From Candidatus Coproplasma stercoravium (GTDB taxonomy: Bacteria; Bacillota; Clostridia; Christensenellales; Borkfalkiaceae): a stretch of 64,000 nt of DNA. The first letter of the stretch is position 1. Each line of letters begins with the position of its first letter. The DNA is taken from the NCBI GenBank assembly GCA_018713165.1, contig DVFR01000021.1:1-64000 (forward strand), in the 5' to 3' direction. Shown here piece by piece: positions 47,358-55,895 of the stretch. The position numbers were made by a program, and so were the translations under genes. The notes under the pieces were generated by a model, which was not told the DNA's origin, ran no database searches, and saw nothing but the letters and a program-made list of their open reading frames with translations.

Positions 47358-48749
47358 TTATTCCCTTCTGCCGAGATTTTTTAAAAGCTGGGCAAATCTG
47401 GGCACGTTCTTCTCGGCGGGACGCTCGATGGTGTCCTGCGCGGGAGCCTGCTGGGGCTGAACGGGCGCCTGCTGCTGCACAGGCTGCTGTGCATATTGGG
47501 GCTGCTGGGGATATTGCTGACCATACTGCTGGGCGTACTGGTTCTGCGCATACTGCTGCTGGGCATACTGCGGCTGAACGGGCGCCTGCTGGGGTGCGGA
47601 CTGCTGAACGGGCTGCTGCGCCTGGACGGGTTGCTGAACGCGTGTAGGCTGTGCCGTCTGCTGGGGATAAGCGGGTTCGGAAACGGAGAGGCGCGAACCG
47701 CCGTATGCAGGCTGGGAATAGTTGCTGCGGTACGTACGCTGAACGTCGTCCTCGCGCTTGCTGCCGCTGCCGTCATAGCCGGGGAATCCCGTCGCGATTA
47801 CGGTGATTTCAACTTCGTCCTGAACGTTCGGGTCGATTCTCGCGCCGAAAATTATGTTCGCCGACGCGTCGACAACGCTCTTTACAAGCTCAGCCGCGTC
47901 GTTAACCTCGTCGAAAGTGAGGTCTTCGCCGCCTACCACGTTTAAAATTACGCCGCGCGCGCCCTCAATCGTGGTCGTAAGGAGCGGGCAGTTTACCGCT
48001 ACCCTCACCGCCTCTATTATTCTGTTTTCGCCCTTTGCCACACCTACGCCGAGATGGGCAACGCCCTTATCTTTGAGTATGGTTTTAACGTCGGCGAAGT
48101 CGAGATTGATGAGAGCGGGGTTGACTATAAGTTCGGCAATGCCCTTTATACCCTGTTTAAGAATCTCGTCCGCAACGCGGAGAGCTTCCTTCATGGGCGT
48201 ATTTTTGGCAACTACCGTGCGAATCTTGTCGTTGGGGATAACGACGAGGGTATCTACGTACTTTTTAAGATTTTCAAGACCCTTAACGGTATTCTCCATG
48301 CGCTTTTTGCCCTCGAAGGCGAAAGGCTCGGTTACAACCGCAACGGTTAAAATCTTCATGTCGCGCGCAATTTTTGCGATTACGGGAGCGGCGCCCGTAC
48401 CCGTGCCGCCGCCCATGCCGGCGGTTATGAACAGAAGGTCGGTATCTTTGACCGCTTCGGTAAGCTCGTCCTTGCTCTCTTCCGCCGCCATTCTGCCCAC
48501 GTCTGGTTCGGCGCCAGCGCCGAGTCCCTTCGTGAGCGCGCCGCCTATCTGGATTTTATTTTCGCAGGGCGAAAGCGCAAGAATCTGACTGTCGGTATTT
48601 ACCACGTAATATTCCGCGCACATAATGCCCGCTTCGAGCATTCTGTTTACGGCGTTATTGCCCGCGCCGCCGACGCCGATTACCTTAATTTTTGCGCGGC
48701 CCGCGATGTTGCTGACTGTGTCGTTAGCGTTAAAATTGTCGCTGAACAT
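47358..48749 (-). CDS. ftsZ: Cell division protein FtsZ with long Gln/Pro/Tyr-rich C-terminal linker
   Basis: 463 residues from ATG at 48749, GGAGG 6 bases upstream. The GTPase domain (about 20-320) has KIKVIGVGGAGNNAVNRM and the tubulin signature GGGTGTGAAPVIA. Residues about 335-445 are almost entirely Gln, Pro, Ala, Tyr and Val. The C terminus is VPRFAQLLKNLGRRE, unlike the usual D-I-P-x-F-L-R-x-R partner-binding peptide, although hydrophobic and basic positions remain. It polymerises into the Z ring. It lies 39 bases downstream of the FtsA-like gene. Confidence 0.96.
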   Translation of the reverse strand: MFSDNFNANDTVSNIAGRAKIKVIGVGGAGNNAVNRMLEAGIMCAEYYVVNTDSQILALSPCENKIQIGGALTKGLGAGAEPDVGRMAAEESKDELTEAVKDTDLLFITAGMGGGTGTGAAPVIAKIARDMKILTVAVVTEPFAFEGKKRMENTVKGLENLKKYVDTLVVIPNDKIRTVVAKNTPMKEALRVADEILKQGIKGIAELIVNPALINLDFADVKTILKDKGVAHLGVGVAKGENRIIEAVRVAVNCPLLTTTIEGARGVILNVVGGEDLTFDEVNDAAELVKSVVDASANIIFGARIDPNVQDEVEITVIATGFPGYDGSGSKREDDVQRTYRSNYSQPAYGGSRLSVSEPAYPQQTAQPTRVQQPVQAQQPVQQSAPQQAPVQPQYAQQQYAQNQYAQQYGQQYPQQPQYAQQPVQQQAPVQPQQAPAQDTIERPAEKNVPRFAQLLKNLGRRE

Positions 48750-48788
48750 TTTCAACCTCCGTTGTACATTGACGGCCGTTTTGAGCCG

Positions 48789-49940
48789 TTATTTGAAAAA
48801 TCTTAAAAAAGAACTGTTTTCTTTGTCTTTGAGCGCCGTGTCCAGCAGGCTGAAAAGCGAACTGAACTGCGGCTTGTCGTAATAAGGAATCTGCGGGGAT
48901 ATTACGCTCACCGTGCGCACGAGCCTGCCGCTTATGTGGTCGGCCGCCCCGCGCAGCGAAAGCGCGCTTTCGCCCGTCATATATAAAGTTTTATAATCGG
49001 TATTCTTTTCGGTAAATCCCCTGCCGCACTCCTCTATCGCCTCGCAGATGCCGTCGAGCCCTTCGCGAAGCTTTTCTTTGAGTTCCGACGCGGGGAAACG
49101 GTACGTTTTGCCGTCGCCGCCCTGCTGTTCGACCATGGCCGCCGCGCCCTCTCTGGCGTTTAAATTGACCTTGCCGAGCATGGAGAGAGCCACGTCGTAG
49201 GGGACGTCAAGCGTCTCCATGAGATAGAGCGCGAGATGACCAATTCCGAGCGAAAAACTTTCGCTGAAAACGACGCCGTTGCCGCAGATTACGCTGTATG
49301 TCGAGGAGATAAATCCGAAATCGAACAGCACTGCATACTCGTCCCTCTTTTCGGGCGGAACGAGATACATTGCCTCCGCATGGACGGAGGGAATAAAATT
49401 AATTTTTGTTATTCCGCCAAACTGCTCCAATGCGTTTTCCACACATTCGCAGAACGCCGAAGAACAGAGATAATGGCACAACCTGCCGCGCAGACTGTCG
49501 GTGAGCATGCCGACGGGCTCAACCACCCTGCGCATATCGGAGAGAACGTAGTAAAGACAGCCCGAGCGGACGAGCCTCCACCCCTTCTTCTGCGGCGGGA
49601 CGGAACTGGCGCCGAGCGCCTTCACGTCGGAGGAGCCCACTTTTTTCATTGAAGAAAAACTAATCACGTTATCGGTGACGACGACGTTGGTGAATTCGCC
49701 GGGAACGCCCACATAGAGCGCCCTGACCTTGTCGCCGCAGGCGTTTAGCGTGCTCTTTACAACAAAGCGGAGCGCGTCTGAAAAACTGCGCACGTCAATG
49801 AGCTGACCTTCGGCATAGCCGTCGTATCCCGAAGAAAATTTACTTTTTATTACGAACGTTCCGTTCACTCCCCTCTCGGCGACGACCGCCGTAATTTCGG
49901 AAGAGCGCACGTCGACGACAGCGACGCTTTTGTTGAGCAT
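48789..49940 (-). CDS. Divergent FtsA-like actin-fold protein
   Basis: 383 residues, shorter than typical FtsA (about 410-440). It is read just ahead of ftsZ, the usual ftsA position. Weak actin/FtsA features are visible: VAVVDVRSSEITAVVAERG (phosphate-1), VLFDFGFISSTYSVICGNG with FSLGIGHLALYL (phosphate-2 region) and MTGESALSLRGAADHIS (adenosine motif). The C terminus ends SSFLRFFK, a possible short membrane-binding helix. Sequence similarity to known FtsA is low by eye. It probably anchors FtsZ to the membrane, by inference from context. Confidence 0.7.
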   Translation of the reverse strand: MLNKSVAVVDVRSSEITAVVAERGVNGTFVIKSKFSSGYDGYAEGQLIDVRSFSDALRFVVKSTLNACGDKVRALYVGVPGEFTNVVVTDNVISFSSMKKVGSSDVKALGASSVPPQKKGWRLVRSGCLYYVLSDMRRVVEPVGMLTDSLRGRLCHYLCSSAFCECVENALEQFGGITKINFIPSVHAEAMYLVPPEKRDEYAVLFDFGFISSTYSVICGNGVVFSESFSLGIGHLALYLMETLDVPYDVALSMLGKVNLNAREGAAAMVEQQGGDGKTYRFPASELKEKLREGLDGICEAIEECGRGFTEKNTDYKTLYMTGESALSLRGAADHISGRLVRTVSVISPQIPYYDKPQFSSLFSLLDTALKDKENSSFLRFFK

Positions 49941-49993
49941 AGCAACTCCGTTAATCTTATTTGCGTAATTTTTTCTTATGCCACTATATATCG

Positions 49994-50022
49994 ATTATAT
50001 AATAAGGTCGCGCAAAAGTCAA
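49994..50022 (-). promoter_or_regulatory. Promoter of the FtsA-like/ftsZ pair
   Basis: Minus strand TTGACT (50022-50017), spacer 17, TATAAT (49999-49994). It follows the ftsQ terminator, so the pair is a separate transcription unit. Confidence 0.88.
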
Positions 50023-50097
50023 GAAAATAATTTAAAAAAGTAAAGTTTGGGGCGGGGATATGCCGCAAATACCGCATTTTTTTATGTTTTTTAAAAA

Positions 50098-50129
50098 AAA
50101 CGGGCGCATGCAGCCGCATGCGCCCGTTT
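50098..50129 (-). terminator. Terminator of the dcw operon after ftsQ
   Basis: 14-bp stem AAACGGGCGCATGC/GCATGCGCCCGTTT, 4-base loop, followed by a T8 run on the minus strand. Confidence 0.9.
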
Positions 50130-50151
50130 AAACCAAAGAAAAATTATTTAT

Positions 50152-50928
50152 TCATTCAACCGTACCGTCGGGAAGAACCACGCGCAGCGCGCCCGATTCG
50201 GTATCCATGCAGTACATGGTTCCGCCGAGCTTCAAATAGTCGGCCATGGAATCGAATGCCGAAAACAACCTTTCGGCCTTTTCCTCCGCGCGCTCTTTAT
50301 ACTCGCGTATCTCCATGGTAACGCCGCAGCGGAGCTTTATTAAAAGGCTCTCGCCGAGCATTGCGTCGGAAGTCACCGAGATACTCTCGGCAAATGCGCG
50401 GACAGAAAGATATTTTTGCGCCATTGTGTTGCAGAGCGAGGTTACGAGCGTATAATCTTCGGCGGGAACGCCGGAGAGAACGACGTTCGGGGAACCGTCG
50501 ATATTGTTTGCGTTGGATTGCTTCGTCGAAATGGCGCTGCAGTTGCCGTCGAGCATGGTATAATAAGAACCGTCGTCAGCGGGAACGGCAAAAACTTCCA
50601 CCCTCTCCCTGACTGTGACGTTTATCGTGCAGGGATAAATTCTCTCCGCAGAAACAAACTCGGCATAACCGCTCGCATTCACGACGGCGGCAATATCGTC
50701 GTCGCGCACCGAAGTTATCGTTTTGCCCTCGAAGTCGGAAAGCCCCGCTTTTATTGAGGCAACCGCCTCGGCAAATTCGTCGGTACCGTCGCAGTCGCTC
50801 TCCGTCGCATAATCGACCGTGAAGACGTTTACGTTGCGCACGGCAAATATCACGCTCAGCCCTATCGCAACCGCGGCGATGAACACCGCGATGAGCACGA
50901 GGGCGATAGCTTTTCTTATGTACTTCAT
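50152..50928 (-). CDS. ftsQ: Cell division protein FtsQ/DivIB
   Basis: 258 residues: short cytoplasmic tail, one membrane helix (about 6-30), then the POTRA-like domain with RNVNVFTVDYA at its entry and a beta domain (VSAERIYPCTINVTVRERVEVFAV). FtsQ/DivIB links the early and late division proteins outside the membrane. Similarity is modest, but topology, the VRERVEVFAV segment and position in the dcw cluster agree. GGAG lies before the ATG. Confidence 0.85.
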   Translation of the reverse strand: MKYIRKAIALVLIAVFIAAVAIGLSVIFAVRNVNVFTVDYATESDCDGTDEFAEAVASIKAGLSDFEGKTITSVRDDDIAAVVNASGYAEFVSAERIYPCTINVTVRERVEVFAVPADDGSYYTMLDGNCSAISTKQSNANNIDGSPNVVLSGVPAEDYTLVTSLCNTMAQKYLSVRAFAESISVTSDAMLGESLLIKLRCGVTMEIREYKERAEEKAERLFSAFDSMADYLKLGGTMYCMDTESGALRVVLPDGTVE

Positions 50929-50994
50929 TTTATCTCCGTTTACCCGAACTTATGCGGGAATGTTACGGTTTTCCGAAGCCGGTACCAACGCGCT

Positions 50995-52251
50995 CTAAAC
51001 TGCCATCCGCACGATATCCGCGCCGAGCGCGCGGAGCTTGTATTCGAACATGCCGTAGCCCCTGTCGATATGCGAAAGGTCCAGAACTTCGCTTCTGCCT
51101 TCGGCGGAGAGCGCCGCAAGCACGAGAGCCGCGCCGCCGCGCAAATCGCACGCGACGACCGTCGCGCCGTTGAACTTTTCGACGCCGCGCACAAAGGCGT
51201 TCCTGTCGACGACGGTGATGTCGGCGCCCATCTTTCTTAGTTCGGGAACGTACTTGAAGCGCGTTTCGAAGAGGTTTTCGGTTACAATCGACTGACCGCG
51301 GCATATGCAGCACAGCGCAGTCATCTGCGCCTGCAGGTCGGTGGGAAAACCGGGGTATGGCTGCGTTTCGATTGATTTTACCGAAACAAGCCTGCCCTCT
51401 CTTTTTAAATATATTTTATCATTTTTCGCATATATTTTGCAACCGTTTTCCCTAAGTTTATGTAAAAGCGAGCTTATATTTTCGGCGCTGACGCCGTTTA
51501 AGCATATCTCTCCCCCGCACATGGCGGCAGCTATGAGAAAGGTGCCCGCCTCTATCCTGTCGGCCATGGGCTGGAACCGCCCGCCCGAAAGGCTGTTTAC
51601 ACCCTCCACGACTATCGTTCCGCTGCCCGCGCCGCGCACTCTGCCGCCTATCGAATTGAGAAATTTTTGTAAATCTTCTATCTCGGGTTCGCGGGCGGCG
51701 TTTTTTATAACAGTTTCCCCCTCCGCCTTTACCGCGGCGAGCATTATGTTTTCGGTCGCGCCCACGCTCGGGCAGTCGAGCATTATCTCGTTGCCGACGA
51801 GCTTTTCGCAACTGCACAGAATATAGCCGTTGCTCTCCCTGATTTTTACGCCCAGCCTCTTTAAGCCGTTGAGATGCAGGTCGACGGGACGGAGCCCTAT
51901 GTCGCAACCTCCCGGATACGCAATCTTAGCCCTGCCGAAGCGCGAAATGACGGGCCCGAGCAAAAACACCGATGAGCGGAGTTCGTGCGCGAGCGCGCGA
52001 GGAATTTCAAAACTGTCGGCAGGCGAAGAATTAATAACGATATCCTCCCCGTCGTACACGGCGCGGCAACCGAGGCAGGCAAGTATTCTGACCATATTTT
52101 TAACGTCGGAAATATGCGGCGCGTTTAAAATTCTCACCTCGCCGTCGGTGAGCACTGCGGCGGCGAGAATGGGCAGAACGGAATTTTTTGCCGTCTGCAC
52201 GCCTATTTCGCCGTATAACTTATTCCCTCCGTTCACGATATACTTATCCAT
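50995..52251 (-). CDS. murA: UDP-N-acetylglucosamine 1-carboxyvinyltransferase
   Basis: 419 residues from ATG at 52251, with CGGAG 5 bases upstream. The longer open frame covers the hairpin region and encodes nothing family-like. VNGGNKLYGEIGVQTAKNSVLPILAAA carries the K-N pair. The catalytic cysteine is in YPGGCDIGLRPVDLHL, so fosfomycin sensitivity is expected. It catalyses the first committed step of peptidoglycan precursor synthesis. murA inside the dcw cluster is known in some Clostridia. Confidence 0.95.
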   Translation of the reverse strand: MDKYIVNGGNKLYGEIGVQTAKNSVLPILAAAVLTDGEVRILNAPHISDVKNMVRILACLGCRAVYDGEDIVINSSPADSFEIPRALAHELRSSVFLLGPVISRFGRAKIAYPGGCDIGLRPVDLHLNGLKRLGVKIRESNGYILCSCEKLVGNEIMLDCPSVGATENIMLAAVKAEGETVIKNAAREPEIEDLQKFLNSIGGRVRGAGSGTIVVEGVNSLSGGRFQPMADRIEAGTFLIAAAMCGGEICLNGVSAENISSLLHKLRENGCKIYAKNDKIYLKREGRLVSVKSIETQPYPGFPTDLQAQMTALCCICRGQSIVTENLFETRFKYVPELRKMGADITVVDRNAFVRGVEKFNGATVVACDLRGGAALVLAALSAEGRSEVLDLSHIDRGYGMFEYKLRALGADIVRMAV

Positions 52252-52274
52252 ATTATCTCCGGGTATGTAAAATC

Positions 52275-52316
52275 GGGCGCGCCGCGCGCTGTGGCATAAA
52301 AGCGCGCGGCGCGCCC
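52275..52316 (-). repeat. Strong hairpin between ftsW and murA
   Basis: Perfect 16-bp GC-only-type stem (arms 52275-52290 and 52301-52316) with a 10-base loop, 24 bases before murA. A smaller GCCGCGC/GCGCGGC stem lies near 52361-52381. There is no T-run, so RNA processing or stabilisation is more likely than termination. Confidence 0.7.
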
Positions 52317-52402
52317 CGTATCCCGGCGGGCAGAACAAAAAAGCGCGCCCGCCGCCGCAAGCCGCGCAATGCACGCGCGGCCTGCGTTTATCAGATATTT
52401 TA

Positions 52403-53590
52403 TTATACGGCGGCGGAATTTTTATTGTTAACGGCGGGCATTCCGTCCTCTTTTGCAAGCGGCAGCGCCTCCCCGCCCGAACGGGAAATATTGAAGAGCA
52501 CTCCCATTGACGCCATGGTTATTATGAGCGAAGTATTCCCGCTCGATATGAGCGGCAGGGGAAGCCCCGTCGGAGGAATTGTGCCGCTCACGACGAGCGC
52601 GTTTATCACCACCTGTATTCCGTAGACGAGCGTAAAGCCCGCCGCGAGCAGATAGCCGAACGGCTCCGAACACCTCCGCGCAATGCGGAAACCGCGCCAC
52701 ACTATAAAGGCGCACGCGGCAAAAAATACACAAAGCCCTAAAAAGCCGAGCTCCTCTCCCATCACCGAAAGAATGAAGTCGCTTTCGGCAAAGGGCAGAA
52801 AGCGGTACTTCTGCGTGGAATTGAATAGTCCCACGCCGAACAGTCCGCCGTTGCCGAGGGCATACAGCGACTGTATGAGCTGGTACCCTTCGTCGAGCGG
52901 GGACGACCACGGGTCGAGAAACGCCGAGAGCCGCTCAAGCCTGTAAGGCTCGGCAATGATGAGCGCGGGCACGGCGAGCGCGCACGGCACGAGCACAACG
53001 GCAAAGGTTTTTAGGTTTGTTCCGCTTAAAAACACGAGCGCGAGCATGAGTATGCCTATGCACATGGTGATTGACATATTAGGCTCCAGAATTACGAGTA
53101 CGCAGAAAAGAGCGCCCACCGCGAGCACGGGTAAAACGCCCCTCACCGTTTTAACCTTTCTGTAATTTTTTGCAAAATATGCCGCGGCAAAGAGCGCGAA
53201 GGCGTATTTGGCGACCTCCGACGGCTGGATTGTGAAAGAGCCGAAACCTATCCAGCGGGTCGCGCCGTAGTTGGTAACGCCAACCCCGGGCACAAACACG
53301 AGCACGAGCAACACCGCCGCGATAACCACGGCGGCATACCTGAATTTATACAGCTTTCTGTACGGAAAGAAACAGAAAAACGCCATTACGGCGCCGCCCG
53401 CCACGGCGCCGATGAGTTGTTTTTTTACGAAGTACAGACTGTCGCCGTACTGTACCTTTCCGACGTAACTGCTCGCCGAATATATCATAAGACAGCCGAA
53501 GCAGACCATCAGGCATACGCAGACGAGCAGCGGAATATCCCCGCGGACGGCGCCCCTTTTGCGGGGCGCCGAAATTTTAAACGCTTTCAT
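52403..53590 (-). CDS. ftsW: Septal peptidoglycan glycosyltransferase FtsW (SEDS family)
   Basis: 395 residues with about ten membrane helices. Conserved SEDS features are KKQLIGAVAGG, GATRWIGFGSFTIQPSEVAKYAF, the extracellular loop DEGYQLIQSLYALGNGGLFGVGLFNS, FAESDFILSVMGEELGF and GLPLPLISSGNTSLI. It polymerises lipid II at the septum with its PBP partner, encoded upstream in the same cluster. It overlaps the 3' end of murD by 14 bases. The lack of murG after it is unusual. Confidence 0.94.
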   Translation of the reverse strand: MKAFKISAPRKRGAVRGDIPLLVCVCLMVCFGCLMIYSASSYVGKVQYGDSLYFVKKQLIGAVAGGAVMAFFCFFPYRKLYKFRYAAVVIAAVLLVLVFVPGVGVTNYGATRWIGFGSFTIQPSEVAKYAFALFAAAYFAKNYRKVKTVRGVLPVLAVGALFCVLVILEPNMSITMCIGILMLALVFLSGTNLKTFAVVLVPCALAVPALIIAEPYRLERLSAFLDPWSSPLDEGYQLIQSLYALGNGGLFGVGLFNSTQKYRFLPFAESDFILSVMGEELGFLGLCVFFAACAFIVWRGFRIARRCSEPFGYLLAAGFTLVYGIQVVINALVVSGTIPPTGLPLPLISSGNTSLIITMASMGVLFNISRSGGEALPLAKEDGMPAVNNKNSAAV

Positions 53591-54941
53591 CGGCGCCCTT
53601 CACCATCTCGGCGAACCTGTCGCCCCTCTCCTCGTATCCCGAAAACTCGTCGAAGCTCGAACTTGCGGGACTTAAAAGCACGTTCTGCCCCGATTTTGCC
53701 ACATGGTCGGCAATTTTTACCGCCATAGCGAAGTCGGCGCAGAGAGAGAACGAGCCGAAACCTGCCTCCTGCGCGCCGGCAAGCAGCCTGAACCTGTTTT
53801 CACCGTACAAAACGGCGTGCACGACGCGGCTCTCTTTAAGCTTTTTGAAGAGGGGATAATACTCATAACCCTTATCCTTGCCGCCGAGAAGAATTACCGT
53901 TTCGCGGCGCATGCACTCCACCGCCTTTATCGCCGCGTCGACGTTGGTGCCCTTGCTGTCGTCTATGTATGTTTTGCCGCCGCGTTCGCATACAGTTTCT
54001 ATCCTGTGGCGCACGCCCCTGAACGAGCACACCGCCTTTGCCGCGACGGCTAAATCGACGCCGAGAGCCTTTGCGACCGCAACCGCCGCGAGGGCGTTAT
54101 ATACATTGTGCGTTCCGCCCGCCTTCATATCGTTCACCGCAAACAGCCTCTCGCCGTCGCAGTAAACGGCGCCGTTTTCGCACCACACCCCGTCGGAGCG
54201 CGGCTCCATGGAAAAGAAGATGACCCTGCACCTTATCTTTTCGGCAAAGGCGCTCACAGTTTTGTCGTCGGCGTTTAAAACGGCGTATTCGCTCCCGCGC
54301 AGGTTGCGCAGGATTTTACTTTTGAGGAATACGTAGTTCTCCATGTTGTAGTGCCTGTTTAAGTGGTCTTCGGTAATATTTGTTATCACCGCCACGTGCG
54401 GGCGCAGGCTGGAGAGCGTTTCGAGCTGAAAGGATGAAATTTCTATCACGGCGAAGTCGTCGAAGCCGAGATTTTCAACCTCGCCGACGAGCGGATTGCC
54501 GACGTTGCCGCAGAGCACCGAATTTTTGCCCGCCGCGCGGAGTATGTCGTTGACCATGGAAACGGTCGTTGTTTTGCCGTTCGTACCGGTAACGGCGACC
54601 GCCGTAGCGCGCAGATAGAGCGCGCCCAGCTCCTCCTCCCCGATTATACATTTTCCCTGCCGCCTGAACGACACGGGCAGGGAATTATCTATCGGTATCC
54701 CCGGGCTTAAAACGAGCACGTCGCACATATTTACCGCGCGTTCCAGCCCGTCTTCCTCCACCGCGTGCGCACCGAGAGCGGAGAGCTCTTCGACGACCTT
54801 TAAAATTTTATCGCTCACGACGTCGTCGTAGAGATACACGTCGGCGCCCCGCCTTAAAAGAAAACGGGCGGAACTTTCGCCCGACTTCGACATTCCCGCA
54901 ACGAGAAACTTCTGGTTTTTGAAATACAATGCCCACCTCAC
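53577..54941 (-). CDS. murD: UDP-N-acetylmuramoylalanine-D-glutamate ligase
   Basis: 454 residues. FLVAGMSKSGESSARFLLRRGADVYLYDD is the N-terminal Rossmann part. The P-loop TGTNGKTTTVSMV is near residue 118, and HNVYNALAAVAVA with DDSKGTNVDAAIKAVE are further Mur ligase motifs. It adds D-glutamate, and murI at the head of the cluster supplies that substrate. It overlaps mraY by 4 bases. Confidence 0.95.
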   Translation of the reverse strand: MRWALYFKNQKFLVAGMSKSGESSARFLLRRGADVYLYDDVVSDKILKVVEELSALGAHAVEEDGLERAVNMCDVLVLSPGIPIDNSLPVSFRRQGKCIIGEEELGALYLRATAVAVTGTNGKTTTVSMVNDILRAAGKNSVLCGNVGNPLVGEVENLGFDDFAVIEISSFQLETLSSLRPHVAVITNITEDHLNRHYNMENYVFLKSKILRNLRGSEYAVLNADDKTVSAFAEKIRCRVIFFSMEPRSDGVWCENGAVYCDGERLFAVNDMKAGGTHNVYNALAAVAVAKALGVDLAVAAKAVCSFRGVRHRIETVCERGGKTYIDDSKGTNVDAAIKAVECMRRETVILLGGKDKGYEYYPLFKKLKESRVVHAVLYGENRFRLLAGAQEAGFGSFSLCADFAMAVKIADHVAKSGQNVLLSPASSSFDEFSGYEERGDRFAEMVKGADESV

Positions 54942-55879
54942 GCAAAACTCAGACAGAGCATGCCGACGGCGGCGGTTATCGCCGCATAGGCGTACGAAAT
55001 CTTGCTTTCGGCATAGCCCTTCATCTGAAAATGATGATGGACGGGCGCCATTAAAAAAATTCTGCGCCTTGTCCGTTTATAGTATATTACCTGGACTATT
55101 ACGGATATTCCCGAAACGACGAACATTATGCCGATTACGGGAATATAGAGCGCGTTTCCCGAGAAAACCGATACGCAGCTTATAAAACTGCCGAGGGCGA
55201 GCGAACCTGTGTCGCCCATAAACACGGAGGCGCGGTTTGTATTGAAAACAAGGAACGCCGCCACCGCGCCGCACATTACAAACGCCATTATGCCGAAGTC
55301 GGTCTCCGACGAAAAGATAAGCAGCCCGAAGAACAGCAGATAGGAAACGGTCGTCCCGCCTGCAAGTCCGTCGAGCCCGTCCGTGAGGTTGACGCAGTTT
55401 ACCGTTGCGAGAAACACGAAGAGCACGAGCGGTATTATGCCCCAGCTTATATCGACTCTGAGCGACGTAAACGGAATATTCAGAAAGGTGAGCCCGTTCA
55501 TGTAGCAGTATACGGCGGCTATCGCCGCGATTGCCAACTGGAAAATTATTTTCTGGTATGGTTTTAAACCGAGATTGTCCTTCCTGTATATCTTTAAAAA
55601 GTCGTCGGCAAACCCCACGAGGCAAAAGCCTGCGGTGATTACGAGCGTTAAGTTTACCCTGCTCTTTGTAACGCCGCAGAACACTAGGCACACAACCACC
55701 GCCGCGCACACGAAGGCAAGCCCGCCCATAGTGGGCGTGCCGCTCTTGTTTTTATGCTCCTTTACGTACCCGAGAATGTACTGCCCCGCTTTGAGCCGCC
55801 TTAAAAGCGGCATTATCAGAAGACAGAGAAGGAGCGAGAATAAAAACGCCGCGAGCGCGGCGGCAGATGCCGTTTTCAT
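54938..55879 (-). CDS. mraY: Phospho-N-acetylmuramoyl-pentapeptide transferase
   Basis: 313 residues, multi-pass membrane enzyme that makes lipid I. Motifs: HKNKSGTPTMGGLAF, FADDFLKI (catalytic Asp pair), NCVNLTDGLDGLAGG and APVHHHFQMKGYAESK. The start is 16 bases past the murE stop. murF, which usually lies here, is missing. Confidence 0.96.
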   Translation of the reverse strand: MKTASAAALAAFLFSLLLCLLIMPLLRRLKAGQYILGYVKEHKNKSGTPTMGGLAFVCAAVVVCLVFCGVTKSRVNLTLVITAGFCLVGFADDFLKIYRKDNLGLKPYQKIIFQLAIAAIAAVYCYMNGLTFLNIPFTSLRVDISWGIIPLVLFVFLATVNCVNLTDGLDGLAGGTTVSYLLFFGLLIFSSETDFGIMAFVMCGAVAAFLVFNTNRASVFMGDTGSLALGSFISCVSVFSGNALYIPVIGIMFVVSGISVIVQVIYYKRTRRRIFLMAPVHHHFQMKGYAESKISYAYAAITAAVGMLCLSFA

Positions 55880-55895
55880 CTATCGTTCAGCCAGC

